Shown here: piece by piece, positions 8,569-16,020 of the stretch
Numbering within the stretch: position 1 is the first letter of the stretch
How the letters are laid out: the number at the start of each line of letters is the position of its first letter
Assembly: GCF_037911585.1 (NCBI RefSeq)
Contig: NZ_JBAJNS010000001.1
Span: 2,045,001 to 2,109,000 of the forward strand
Origin: Streptomyces sp. GSL17-111
GTDB taxonomy: Bacteria; Actinomycetota; Actinomycetes; Streptomycetales; Streptomycetaceae
Reading direction: 5' to 3'
DNA: 64,000 nucleotides
Program-made: the position numbers and the translations under genes
The notes under the pieces: generated by a model
The model's input: the letters and a program-made list of their open reading frames with translations, nothing else
The model's database searches: none
Told to the model about the DNA's origin: nothing

Positions 8569-9454
8569 GCGACCTGAACGGCTCGCAGTGCTCAAGACGT
8601 ACAAGCTCTTCGTCGGGGGCAAGTTCCCCCGCTCCGAGAGCGGACGGGTGTACGAGGTGACGGACTCCAAGGGCCGCCTGCTGGCCAACGCCCCGCTGGC
8701 CTCCCGCAAGGACGCGCGGGACGCCGTCGGCGCGGCGCGCAAGGCGTTCGGCGGCTGGTCCGGCGCCACGGCCTACAACCGCGGCCAGGTGCTGTACCGG
8801 GTGGCGGAGATGCTGGAGGGCCGCCGCGAGCAGTTCACCGCCGAGGTGGCGGCGGGCTCCGGGATCTCCCGGGCCAAGGCGGCGGCCGAGGTGGACGCGG
8901 CCATCGACCGCTGGGTCTGGTACGCGGGCTGGTCCGACAAGATCGCCCAGGTCGCGGGCGGGGCGAACCCCGTCGCCGGACCGTTCTTCAACCTCTCCAC
9001 GCCGGAACCGACGGGCGTCGTGGCCGTGCTGGCCCCCCAGGACAGCGCGCTGCTCGGCCTGGTGTCCGTCGTCGCCCCCGCGATCGTCACCGGCAACACG
9101 GTGGTGGTGGCCGCGAGCGAGAAGGCCCCCCTGCCCGCCCTGTCGCTCGCCGAGGTGCTGGCCACCTCGGACGTGCCCGGCGGCGTCGTCAACGTGCTGT
9201 CCGGGCGCACCGCCGAACTGGGCGCACCGCTCGCCGCCCACCAGGACGTCAACGCCATCGACCTGGCGGGGGCGGACGCGGAGCTCGCCACCGAACTGGA
9301 GGTCGCGGCGGCCGACAACCTCAAGCGCGTGGTGCGGCCCCGCGCCGAGCGGTGGACCGCCGACCCCGGCACGGACCGGATGCTCGCGTTCCTGGAGACG
9401 AAGACGGTCTGGCACCCCACCGGCTCCCTCGGCGCCTCCGGCTCCTCCTACTGA
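8561..9454 (+). CDS. truncated aldehyde dehydrogenase-like protein (no catalytic Cys)
   Basis: A 297-residue protein homologous to the N-terminal part of aldehyde dehydrogenases (LFVGGKFPRSESGRVYEV, YRVAEMLEGRREQF, VVAPAIVTGNTVVV). It diverges after the nucleotide-binding fold and lacks the catalytic Glu and Cys blocks and the C-terminal domain. ATG 8561 overlaps the end of the active enzyme (ATGTCTGA), so translation is probably coupled. The reading frame is intact with normal codon bias, which argues for a conserved non-catalytic partner and not a decaying pseudogene. It may stabilise or regulate the upstream enzyme. Confidence 0.85.
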   Translation: MSERPERLAVLKTYKLFVGGKFPRSESGRVYEVTDSKGRLLANAPLASRKDARDAVGAARKAFGGWSGATAYNRGQVLYRVAEMLEGRREQFTAEVAAGSGISRAKAAAEVDAAIDRWVWYAGWSDKIAQVAGGANPVAGPFFNLSTPEPTGVVAVLAPQDSALLGLVSVVAPAIVTGNTVVVAASEKAPLPALSLAEVLATSDVPGGVVNVLSGRTAELGAPLAAHQDVNAIDLAGADAELATELEVAAADNLKRVVRPRAERWTADPGTDRMLAFLETKTVWHPTGSLGASGSSY

Positions 9455-9477
9455 GCCCCGCTCCACCCCCTGGAGCC

Positions 9478-9515
9478 GCAGCCCCGCTCCCCCGCCGTCC
9501 GGGGAGCGGGGCTGC
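9478..9515 (+). terminator. strong intrinsic-type hairpin after the deoC-ALDH genes
   Basis: Fifteen-base-pair perfect stem (arms 9478-9492 and 9501-9515, GCAGCCCCGCTCCCC and its complement) with an 8-nt loop. It starts 24 nt after the ALDH-like stop codon. There is no T tract, as is common in streptomycetes. Confidence 0.75.
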
Positions 9516-9552
9516 CGCATGTGGTCATGAGCACGACGCTACGCTGGGCCGC

Positions 9553-9948
9553 GTGATGCGCAGGAAGGCAGCGGTACGCAGGCTTGTGGCAACAGCGGTT
9601 CTCCTCGCGGCACTCGCCTCGGGCTGCGCGGCCTCGATCGACCCCGACGCCCTGCCAGGCCGCTACCGCGACGAGACCGGCGGTGAGGTCCTGCTCGAAC
9701 CCGACGGGACGTTCTCCGCCACCGCCGTGTCGACCGACGACTTCTCCGGTCCCGCCGACTTCAGCGGCAGCTGGGAGTTCCACGACCGGGAGACCGCCAC
9801 CGACTTCGTCTACCTGTCGGTCGAGGACGGCGGACTCGGCCGTATCGCGGGCATCCAGCTCTACACCAAGGACCAGGAGACGGTGTACTTCCACTACGAC
9901 GTGGACGGCCCGCTCACCACCGTGCTCCACAAGGTGGACACCCCGTAG
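9553..9948 (+). CDS. small lipoprotein of unknown function
   Basis: About 131 residues with a lipoprotein signal: RRK charged start, hydrophobic run LVATAVLLAALASG and lipobox ASGC. The mature part (DALPGRYRDETGGEVLLEPDGTF..., GSWEFHDRETATDFVYLS) looks like a small beta-rich domain found in streptomycete lipoproteins. TACGCT at 9540-9545 lies 7 nt before GTG 9553, suggesting a leaderless transcript; ATG 9556 is the alternative start. It stands alone between the ALDH terminator and the convergent minus-strand cluster. Confidence 0.75.
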   Translation: MMRRKAAVRRLVATAVLLAALASGCAASIDPDALPGRYRDETGGEVLLEPDGTFSATAVSTDDFSGPADFSGSWEFHDRETATDFVYLSVEDGGLGRIAGIQLYTKDQETVYFHYDVDGPLTTVLHKVDTP

Positions 9949-10054
9949 CCCTGACCCACAGACGGTGCCCGCCAGCGTGGGCGGGGAGGGGGTGTGTGCG
10001 GGCGGCGCTCGGTGCAACGCGTCGGGGCGCGGGGTGTTCGGGGGCGTGGTGGGG

Positions 10055-10273
10055 TTACGCGCCGGGCCCCAGCTCGCCGGGTTCCAGCTCGCCCGGCACC
10101 GGGCCGGGTGGCACGCTCGCCGCGTGGCAGGGGCAGGCGTACAGGGTCGTGCCGGGGCCGCTGGTGGTCTCGATCCAGCGGACCGGGACCGGGGCGCACG
10201 TGCGCGTGCCGCACACGACGCACCACGCCACACGGCCGGGCAGGATCACGGGGAACAGTTCCTCTCCGCTCAT
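10055..10273 (-). CDS. small Cys-rich protein, putative zinc ribbon
   Basis: A 72-residue protein not assigned to a named family. It contains AWCVVCGTRTCAP followed about 25 residues later by YACPCH, a C-x2-C plus C-x-C arrangement that could bind zinc. The C-terminus is Pro/Gly/Glu-rich. Its ATG overlaps the stop of the 143-residue gene upstream (ATGA), so translation is probably coupled. It is the last gene of a four-gene minus-strand cluster diverging from the XRE-DUF5753 regulator at 11308. Confidence 0.6.
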   Translation of the reverse strand: MSGEELFPVILPGRVAWCVVCGTRTCAPVPVRWIETTSGPGTTLYACPCHAASVPPGPVPGELEPGELGPGA

Positions 10274-10701
10274 GCGTCCTCATGCAGCGGTGGTGTGCGG
10301 CTCGGGACACCGCACAGCGACCGGGCCGGGTGGATGGAGAGGGTGTAGGTGCAGTCCGCGTCGGGGAAGGTGGCGGACAGCGGGCGCCCGGCCTTGAGGT
10401 GCTCGCGGGCCGGGCCGCGACCGGCCGACGCGGCGGCCCAGGCGCGGAGCAGTGTCGGGGCGTCGGGGGCGGGCACGGTCGGCATGCGCATGAACGGCCG
10501 TACCCACGCCGTCCGGTGCGGGTCGGGGTCGAGCCGGTCCGCGATGCGCAGTGCCTGCGCGCGGAGCCACCGCAGGGCCAGCACCGGGGAGAGGGTGTGG
10601 AAGGCGCCCAGGATGTACGGGGCGCTCGTGCCGGTGCCGTACACCAGCCCCTCGGCGAGCACGGCGCACCGGTAGGTCGCGGGGGACGGCGGCCCGCTCA
10701 T
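10270..10701 (-). CDS. hypothetical protein, third gene of coupled four-gene cluster
   Basis: A 143-residue protein of unknown function. No signal peptide or membrane segment is evident. It is predicted soluble with an alpha-rich middle (FHTLSPVLALRWLRAQALRIADRL) and a C-terminal segment containing FPDADCTYTLSIHPARSLCG. ATG 10701 overlaps the stop of the upstream gene by 4 nt (ATGA), and its own stop overlaps the next ATG in the same way. The codon bias is typical of the genome, so it is likely a real gene. Confidence 0.62.
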   Translation of the reverse strand: MSGPPSPATYRCAVLAEGLVYGTGTSAPYILGAFHTLSPVLALRWLRAQALRIADRLDPDPHRTAWVRPFMRMPTVPAPDAPTLLRAWAAASAGRGPAREHLKAGRPLSATFPDADCTYTLSIHPARSLCGVPSRTPPLHEDA

Positions 10702-10967
10702 CGGGCGTCCCCGCGCCACATCACCCAGGGCCGTTCGATGATCTCGGCGTAGCTGGTGTGGTCGGGGTGCCGGCGCAGGTGGTCGAACGCCCACGCCTGC
10801 GGGCCGGCCGGGTCGGTGCTCGTCTCCGAGCGTGCGCCGCAGGCGGTGTCGTCGTCCCGGAGCGTCAGGCAGCGGAACGCGTGGGTGAGCGGCGGGGCGT
10901 CCTCGTCCCGGTCGGGCCGCAGCGTCCAGTTGACGAACCGGAAGACGCGGCGGGGCGCGGGCGTCAC
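10698..10967 (-). CDS. hypothetical protein, second gene of coupled cluster (DUF7848-like)
   Basis: An 89-residue protein starting with GTG 10967, which overlaps the stop of the gene before it (GTGA). It has the layout FRFVNWTLRPD...FRCLTLRDDDTACGARSE...AWAFDHLRRHPDHTSYAEII. This resembles small streptomycete proteins in which a beta hairpin with conserved Cys is followed by a short helix with R/H-HP residues. I believe this is the DUF7848-type group but cannot confirm it. Function unknown. Confidence 0.6.
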   Translation of the reverse strand: MTPAPRRVFRFVNWTLRPDRDEDAPPLTHAFRCLTLRDDDTACGARSETSTDPAGPQAWAFDHLRRHPDHTSYAEIIERPWVMWRGDAR

Positions 10968-11248
10968 AGGATCTCGCCCCGGCTTCGGGCGTTCGCCCGG
11001 GCCACTTCGGCGCGCAGTCGCTCCATCGGCTCGGCGGGACGCACGTGCGCCGGGTCCGCGTCCCACTCGACCCCACCGCAGACCGGCCGCAAAGCCCAGT
11101 AGGGGCCGGCGGTTCCGCGGAATTCGCCGACTTCCCCACGACGAGTGTCCACCATCAGCATTCCGCGTTCCGGCAGCCGGGCGATTCCGTCCGGGGCCCT
11201 GTTCACATCGCACACGACCGCGCCTCTCCGTAGCCGTTCCACCACCAA
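10964..11248 (-). CDS. hypothetical protein, first gene of coupled cluster
   Basis: A protein of about 94 residues. The central part (GMLMVDTRRGEVGEFRGTAGPYWALRPVCGGVEWD) looks like a small beta-barrel segment common in streptomycete proteins encoded beside XRE/DUF397 pairs. The start is uncertain: TTG 11248 and in-frame GTG codons at 11245 and 11242 are all possible. It diverges from the XRE regulator with only about 59 bp between starts, so the two probably share a regulatory region. Function unknown. Confidence 0.58.
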   Translation of the reverse strand: MVVERLRRGAVVCDVNRAPDGIARLPERGMLMVDTRRGEVGEFRGTAGPYWALRPVCGGVEWDADPAHVRPAEPMERLRAEVARANARSRGEIL

Positions 11249-11307
11249 GGCGGCCCAGCGTGACCTAGAGTCGAATACGCATCAACGTTCCGTAGGCGGA
11301 GGGCACT

Positions 11308-12147
11308 TTGGTCAACATCAAGGAGCTGAACCCCGCGACGAGCCCGGAGGCGGCGTACGGCGCACGCCTGCGCGGTGCGCGGGAGGCGCGGGGCTGGAAG
11401 CAGGACGATCTCGGCGCGCGCATCGGCTATTCCGGGCGGCACGTCTCCGGGGTGGAAACCGGACGTAAACCGCCGACGCGTCGCTTCTCGGCGGCCGTTG
11501 ACGCGGTACTCGGGCTCGAAGGAACGGCCGACTCCTTCGAACGCGAATGGCGGGAAATCAAACACGGCGTGCTGTTGCAGGGCTTCCCCGAATACGTCGG
11601 TTTCGAGGGCCGGGCGGCGGAGATCCGGCTCTTCGAAACGGGCGTCATCCCCGGGCCGTTGCAGACCCGCGCCTACGCGCTGGCCCTGGCCGACAGCGCC
11701 GTCGAGCGGGGCGACATCACCCCCGAGCAGGCGGAGGAACGCGTCGCGTTCCTCATGGAGCGCCAGGCCGCGCTGGTGCGTCCCGTGCCGCCGGTGGTGA
11801 TCGCGGTGCTGGACGAGAGCTGCGTGCGGCGGCCCATCGGCGGACCGTCCGTCATGGACGCCCAGTTGGAGCACCTGGTCGACTTCGCCGCCCGGCCCAA
11901 CACCATCCTTCAGCTCGCCCCGTTCAGCATCGGCGAGCGCCGCCCCTTCGACCGGTCGGTGAACCTGCTCACCCTGCAGGACCGGTCCGTGTTCTCCTAC
12001 GTCGAGTCCCAGACGCAGGGGCAGTTGGACCGGGAACTGGCTTCCGTCGTGCCGCTGGTGAGGGCCTACCATCTGCTACAGGCCGAATCCCTGTCGCAGA
12101 CAGCCTCTGTGGACCTGATCCACCAGCTACGAAAGGGCACCCCGTGA
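11308..12147 (+). CDS. XRE-family regulator with DUF5753 domain
   Basis: A 279-residue protein with an N-terminal helix-turn-helix (GARLRGAREARGWKQDDLGARIGYSGRHVSGVETG, about residues 15-50) and a C-terminal DUF5753 ligand/partner domain beginning around EREWREIKHGVLLQGFPEYVGFE. This architecture is the WhiJ/AbaA-like class, widespread in streptomycetes and almost always next to a DUF397 gene, as here. TTG 11308 has GGAGGG at 11298-11303. Members affect development and antibiotic production in S. coelicolor; this copy probably regulates the divergent promoter to the coupled small genes. Confidence 0.9.
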   Translation: MVNIKELNPATSPEAAYGARLRGAREARGWKQDDLGARIGYSGRHVSGVETGRKPPTRRFSAAVDAVLGLEGTADSFEREWREIKHGVLLQGFPEYVGFEGRAAEIRLFETGVIPGPLQTRAYALALADSAVERGDITPEQAEERVAFLMERQAALVRPVPPVVIAVLDESCVRRPIGGPSVMDAQLEHLVDFAARPNTILQLAPFSIGERRPFDRSVNLLTLQDRSVFSYVESQTQGQLDRELASVVPLVRAYHLLQAESLSQTASVDLIHQLRKGTP

Positions 12148-12359
12148 CGACCGAGACCGCGACCCCGCACTGGATCAAGTCCTCCTACAGCAACAACGGC
12201 GGTACCTGCGTCGAGTGGGCCCCGCGCGTCGCGGCCACCACCGGCACCGTGCCCGTGCGTGACTCCAAGAGCCCGGCGGGCCCGGTGCTGAACGTGTCCG
12301 CCGCCGCGTTCGCGCCCTTCGTGGCCGGGGTCAAGTCCGGGCAGCTGAGCGCCGCCTGA
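12144..12359 (+). CDS. DUF397 domain protein
   Basis: A 71-residue protein with the canonical DUF397 signature WIKSSYSNNGGTCVEWAP and VPVRDSKSPAGPVLNVSAAAF...F. GTG 12144 overlaps the stop of the DUF5753 regulator (GTGA), so the pair is translationally coupled. DUF397 proteins are thought to modulate the partner XRE-DUF5753 regulator, in a way compared with toxin-antitoxin pairs. A clear hairpin terminator follows at 12404. Confidence 0.92.
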   Translation: MTTETATPHWIKSSYSNNGGTCVEWAPRVAATTGTVPVRDSKSPAGPVLNVSAAAFAPFVAGVKSGQLSAA

Positions 12360-12403
12360 CCCCGGAGCCGCCCGCACGCCCCGCTGAGACGACTGAGCCC
12401 CAC

Positions 12404-12435
12404 GCCCCACCGCGCGCCCCGCACGGTGGGGCTTT
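12404..12435 (+). terminator. hairpin terminator after DUF397 gene
   Basis: Arms GCCCCACCG (12404-12412) and CGGTGGGGC (12424-12432) are followed by TTT, about 45 nt after the DUF397 stop. Confidence 0.7.
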
Positions 12436-12606
12436 CCCATGTTCCGGCACTGCCCGCACGGCCGCAGACCGGAGGGCGGTCCGTGTCGGCACGGCAGAAC
12501 TGGGGGCGATGCTGGGGCCGGTTCGGGGGCGGGAGTCCACCGTTTGGGCGAGGCTCATCGGCTGTGACCAGCCTGCCTGAGCCGCACCAGCTGACTGGAG
12601 AGTCCT

Positions 12607-13311
12607 GTGAGTGACGTTTCCCGGGGCCGGGACCCGTACAGCCGTCTGCGTCACCACGTGACGGCCCTCCGCGGACGCTACGCCGTCTATCTGACGGGAT
12701 GCCTGCTCTTCTCGTGCGGTGCGGCCTTCTTCATCCATGCCGATCTGGGCACCGACCCGCTGGACGTCTTCGCCCTCGGGCTCCTGGACCACGTGCCGTT
12801 GACCATCGGCATCGCCCAGGCGCTGGTCGCGGCCGTGTGCCTGGGCGTGTGGGCCGGCTGGAACCGGCGCCGTCCACCGTTCTCACCGTTCGTGACCTTC
12901 TTCCTCTGCGGCAGTCTCATCGACGTGCTCCGCGCGGTGCACGCGGCCGAGCAGGTGCCCCTTCCCCCCGGTGCGCTCATGCTCGTCGGCGTGCTGCTGT
13001 GCACGTACGGATCGGCGCTGATCATCATGAGCGGCATCGGAATCCGGGCGATGGACCTGGTGGCGATCAGCATGACGCACCGGTGGCGTTGGCCGTTCTG
13101 GACGGCGAAGGGAAGCCTGGAGCTGATCCTGCTGGGGGCCGGGTACCTGCTGGGTGGTCCGGTGGGGGTGGGCACCGTGTGCTTCCTGGTGTTCGTCGAC
13201 ACCCTGATCCAGCCGTGCATGTGGCTGAACGCCCGCCTGTTCTCGCTGCGCAACCACGGGCTCGATCGGCCGGTGCCGGTCTCCGCCCGGCCCGGTACCG
13301 CCTCCGCCTGA
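12607..13311 (+). CDS. YczE/YitT-like integral membrane protein
   Basis: A 234-residue polytopic membrane protein with about five hydrophobic segments. Typical YczE features are YLTGCLLFSCGAAFFIHADLGTDPLDVFALGL near the start and GIGIRAMDLVAISMTHRWRWPFWTAKGSLE in the middle. The role of this family is not firmly established; in Bacillus YczE is linked to antibiotic production. GTG 12607 follows GGAGAGTCCT. It is monocistronic between two hairpins. Confidence 0.82.
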   Translation: MSDVSRGRDPYSRLRHHVTALRGRYAVYLTGCLLFSCGAAFFIHADLGTDPLDVFALGLLDHVPLTIGIAQALVAAVCLGVWAGWNRRRPPFSPFVTFFLCGSLIDVLRAVHAAEQVPLPPGALMLVGVLLCTYGSALIIMSGIGIRAMDLVAISMTHRWRWPFWTAKGSLELILLGAGYLLGGPVGVGTVCFLVFVDTLIQPCMWLNARLFSLRNHGLDRPVPVSARPGTASA

Positions 13312-13414
13312 GCGAGAGGTTCCCGAGAGCGCCGCCGTCGCCAGGCCCGGGCCATCGCGTGCGCCACGTCCCTTCGGCGGGACGGCCGTGGTCGCGGGCC
13401 GGGCGGCTTATGAC

Positions 13415-13460
13415 GTCGGCCTCGGTACGCTCCCGCCGGCGGGAGCGTACCGAGGCCGAC
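13415..13460. terminator. 46-bp perfect palindrome, bidirectional terminator
   Basis: The 23-base arms 13415-13437 and 13438-13460 are exact reverse complements with no loop base. The element lies between two convergent genes (stops at 13311 plus and 13481 minus), which fits a bidirectional terminator. Confidence 0.72.
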
Positions 13461-13480
13461 GCGGGGTCGGGGCGGCGGGG

Positions 13481-13831
13481 TCAGCCGCCGAGGGTGCCGG
13501 TGAGCGGGGCGGTGAGGCTGTCGAGGCTCGCGCCGCCCTCGGTGATCGGGGCGGCGAGCGGAGCCGTGCTCACGCTCTCGAAGTCGGCGATCTGCGCGCC
13601 GACGGCGTTGTCGAGCGGGTCGACGCCGGTGCCCGCGAGCGCGTAGGGGCGCAGGTCGGTGACGGGCCCGACGAGGTTGCCGACGGCGCCGGTGGCGGCG
13701 CCGACCGGGTCCTTGCCGACGACGTCGGCCTGGGCGGTCCCGGCCGCGCCGAAGGCGGCGGCGGCCGCGGCGGTGAGGGTGAGCGTGGCGCTGAGGCCCC
13801 GGCGGCTGCGGGGGCGGGCGTGGGCGGGCAT
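13481..13831 (-). CDS. small secreted protein of unknown function
   Basis: A 116-residue protein with a Sec signal peptide (RPRSRRG followed by LSATLTLTAAAAAAFGAAGTAQA, cleavage near AQA-DVV). The mature part is short, acidic and Gly/Pro/Val-rich (VGKDPVGAATGAVGNLVGPVTDL, TAPLTGTLGG). No enzyme motif is seen. It resembles the secreted protein at 21067 in general design. Homologues in streptomycetes are sometimes auto-annotated as ATP-binding proteins without visible support. Presumably extracellular. Confidence 0.75.
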   Translation of the reverse strand: MPAHARPRSRRGLSATLTLTAAAAAAFGAAGTAQADVVGKDPVGAATGAVGNLVGPVTDLRPYALAGTGVDPLDNAVGAQIADFESVSTAPLAAPITEGGASLDSLTAPLTGTLGG

Positions 13832-13953
13832 GGTCACCTGTCCGTCGATCGGGTGAGGGGTCGGATTCGGAGGGTAGTGGAGGGGCCTCGGGGGTTCATC
13901 TTCTCGCCCCCGAGGGGTCACCCGGACGGGGTAATGCGGGACCATGGTGTCCC

Positions 13954-14559
13954 GTGACGGACTCTGCTCGTGTGATCCTGCTGACCGGCCCCTCCGGCTC
14001 GGGGAAGTCCCGCCTCGCCGCCCGCACCGGGCTCCCCGTGCTGCGGCTCGACGACTTCTACAAGGAGGCCGGTGACCCCTCCCTCCCGGAGCTGCCCGGC
14101 GGCGGTACCGACTGGGACGCCCCCGGCTCCTGGGACGCCGACGCGGCGCTGGACGCCGTCCGCGACCTGTGCGCCCGAGGACGTACGGCGGCACCCGTCT
14201 ACGACATCGGGGCCAGCGCCCGCACGGGGACGGCGGACGTCTCCCTGAACGGCGCCGCACTGTTCGTCGCGGAAGGGATCTTCGCCGCGCACCTCGTGCG
14301 GCCCTGCACGGAGCTGGGGCTGCTGGCGGACGCCCTGTGCCTGCGGCTGCGCCCCTCGACGACGTTCCGGCGGCGGCTGGTGCGGGACGTGCGGGAGAGC
14401 CGCAAGCCGCTGCCGGTGCTGCTCGCCCGGGGCTGGCGGCTGATGCGGGCCGAGCCCGGCATCGTCGCGGGGCACGCGGCGCTGGGCGCGCACCCGTGCC
14501 GGAAGCCGGAGGCGCTGCTGCGGATCGCCGCGGCCGAGGGGGCCCCTGCCCGGGTGTGA
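13954..14559 (+). CDS. uridine kinase-like P-loop kinase
   Basis: A 201-residue protein with Walker A GPSGSGKS at residues 12-19 and the LDDFYKE segment typical of uridine kinase/phosphoribulokinase-family enzymes. A conserved VYDIGASARTG block and VAEGIFA (Walker B-like) follow. The natural substrate may be uridine/cytidine, which would suit a salvage role, but the nucleoside-regulon palindrome is absent upstream. The start GTG 13954 is the first that retains the complete N-terminus. Confidence 0.83.
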   Translation: MTDSARVILLTGPSGSGKSRLAARTGLPVLRLDDFYKEAGDPSLPELPGGGTDWDAPGSWDADAALDAVRDLCARGRTAAPVYDIGASARTGTADVSLNGAALFVAEGIFAAHLVRPCTELGLLADALCLRLRPSTTFRRRLVRDVRESRKPLPVLLARGWRLMRAEPGIVAGHAALGAHPCRKPEALLRIAAAEGAPARV

Positions 14560-14824
14560 AACACCGTCGGCCGGGGTGAACCGGAGAGCGGCGCGGTGCG
14601 TCCTGCAGGGCACGGACCCAACTCCGCCGGTCGTGCGGGGGTGGTTGCCTCACCCACCGGCCTGTCGTACCGTCCGCCGGACGGAGCGCCGAACAAGCCA
14701 TGGTGCGGAAGGCCACAGGGGTTCGGATTGCCGCCCGCCGGGGCCCGTGTGCCATCGTTTACCGGTGCCCGGTCTTCATCGAGGGCGGCACCAGGGGACA
14801 CACGACGACGGGGACGGACGAAAC

Positions 14825-15337
14825 GTGGGACACGTCAAGCGAGTGGTGGTCGGCACGGTGGGCGGCATCCTGCTGCTGACGGGCATCGCGCTGCTGGTGC
14901 TGCCCGGTCCCGGGCTGCTGCTGGTGCTGTCCGGCCTGGTGCTGCTGGCCAAGGCGGTGCCCTCGCTGCAACGGCACGTGGCGCCGGTGCGGGCCCGCGC
15001 CATGAAGGCGGCGGCCGACAGCGTGGCCTCGCCGTGGCGCATCGCCGGGTCCGTGCTCGCCGGTCTGGGCCTGCTGGCCTCAGGGCTCGTCGTGGGCCTC
15101 GGCCTCATCCCCGAACTGCCGGTCTCGGGCTGGACGACGGGCGCGAGCCTGATCGTCTCCAGCGCCATCCTCTTCGTGCTGCTCGTGTGGAGCCACCGCG
15201 CGCACCGGCCCGGCGTCGTGGCGCCCGCCGTCGTCGCCCCTGCGGCCGCACCCGTCGCCGCACCCGCCACCGAGCCTGCGGCCACCGCCGGGGCGATGGC
15301 CGCCGAGCCGGCCCAGGCGGTGAAGAGGCCCGTCTGA
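14825..15337 (+). CDS. PGPGW-type (TIGR02611-like) membrane protein, copy 1
   Basis: A 170-residue membrane protein with two hydrophobic blocks. The first contains ILLLTGIALLVLPGPGLLLV, the PGPG hairpin of this actinobacterial family; the second lies near residues 75-125. An Ala/Val/Pro-rich cytoplasmic or extracellular tail follows. GTG 14825 gives the start GHVKRVVV that matches the next gene. It is one of two tandem paralogues. Function unknown. Confidence 0.78.
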   Translation: MGHVKRVVVGTVGGILLLTGIALLVLPGPGLLLVLSGLVLLAKAVPSLQRHVAPVRARAMKAAADSVASPWRIAGSVLAGLGLLASGLVVGLGLIPELPVSGWTTGASLIVSSAILFVLLVWSHRAHRPGVVAPAVVAPAAAPVAAPATEPAATAGAMAAEPAQAVKRPV

Positions 15338-15453
15338 CGCCCCGGTCGTCCGTCTGACGCCGTGGCCCTCCGCCCGGCGCGCCCGTGGCCGTGCGCCCTT
15401 GCGCCGCCTACCGTGGGGCCCGGACGGGCCGAGGTGAGGAGGGGTCGACGGCG

Positions 15454-15861
15454 ATGGTGAGACACGTCAAACGAGTGGTGCTGCTGACGGTCGGCGGCAC
15501 GCTGGTCCTGATCGGGCTCGCCCTGCTCGTCCTGCCCGGCCCCGGTCTGCTGGTCACCTTCGCGGGCGTGGTGCTGCTGTCGCGGGCCGTCCCCGCGCTG
15601 TCGCGGTTCGTGGAGCCGGTGCGGGTGCGGGCGATGAAGGCGGCCGAGGACAGCGTGGCCTCGCCGTGGCGCGTCGCCGCCTCCGTGCTCGCCGGTCTGG
15701 GCCTGATCGCGGCGGGCGTGCTCTGGGCCCTCGTGCCGGGGCTGCCGTTCGGCGGCTGGAGCGCGGGGTCGAGCCTGATCGTCTCCGGCGTCATCCTCTT
15801 CGTGCTGCTGGGATGGAGCCATCGCAGGATTCGGGCGGGCGAGCGGACGACCCGCGTCTGA
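15454..15861 (+). CDS. PGPGW-type (TIGR02611-like) membrane protein, copy 2
   Basis: A 135-residue paralogue of the preceding gene. The start RHVKRVVLLTVGG, the PGPG hairpin (LALLVLPGPGLLVTF), the RAMKAAEDSVASPWRVA linker and the last membrane segment all align with copy 1, but the Ala/Pro tail is missing. The two genes clearly derive from a tandem duplication. ATG 15454 follows GTGAGGAGGGGTCG; GTG 15457 aligns with the start of copy 1. Function unknown. Confidence 0.8.
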   Translation: MVRHVKRVVLLTVGGTLVLIGLALLVLPGPGLLVTFAGVVLLSRAVPALSRFVEPVRVRAMKAAEDSVASPWRVAASVLAGLGLIAAGVLWALVPGLPFGGWSAGSSLIVSGVILFVLLGWSHRRIRAGERTTRV

Positions 15862-16020
15862 GTCCCCGAGCACGGGAGAAGGGCGACGCACGCACGGCGA
15901 AACGGGTGCGGCCAGACCCCCCGGCCGGCCGCACCCGCGTCTCCCCCGTTTCCCCTTGCTCCCCCGTTGTCCCCCCGTCTCCCCCGTGTTCCCCCGTTCC
16001 CCCCTCGGCGGGTCCGGTCG

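Noticed and set aside
13954..14559. Uridine-kinase-like gene as a sixth regulon member
   Set aside because: Its function would fit, but there is no palindrome copy upstream.
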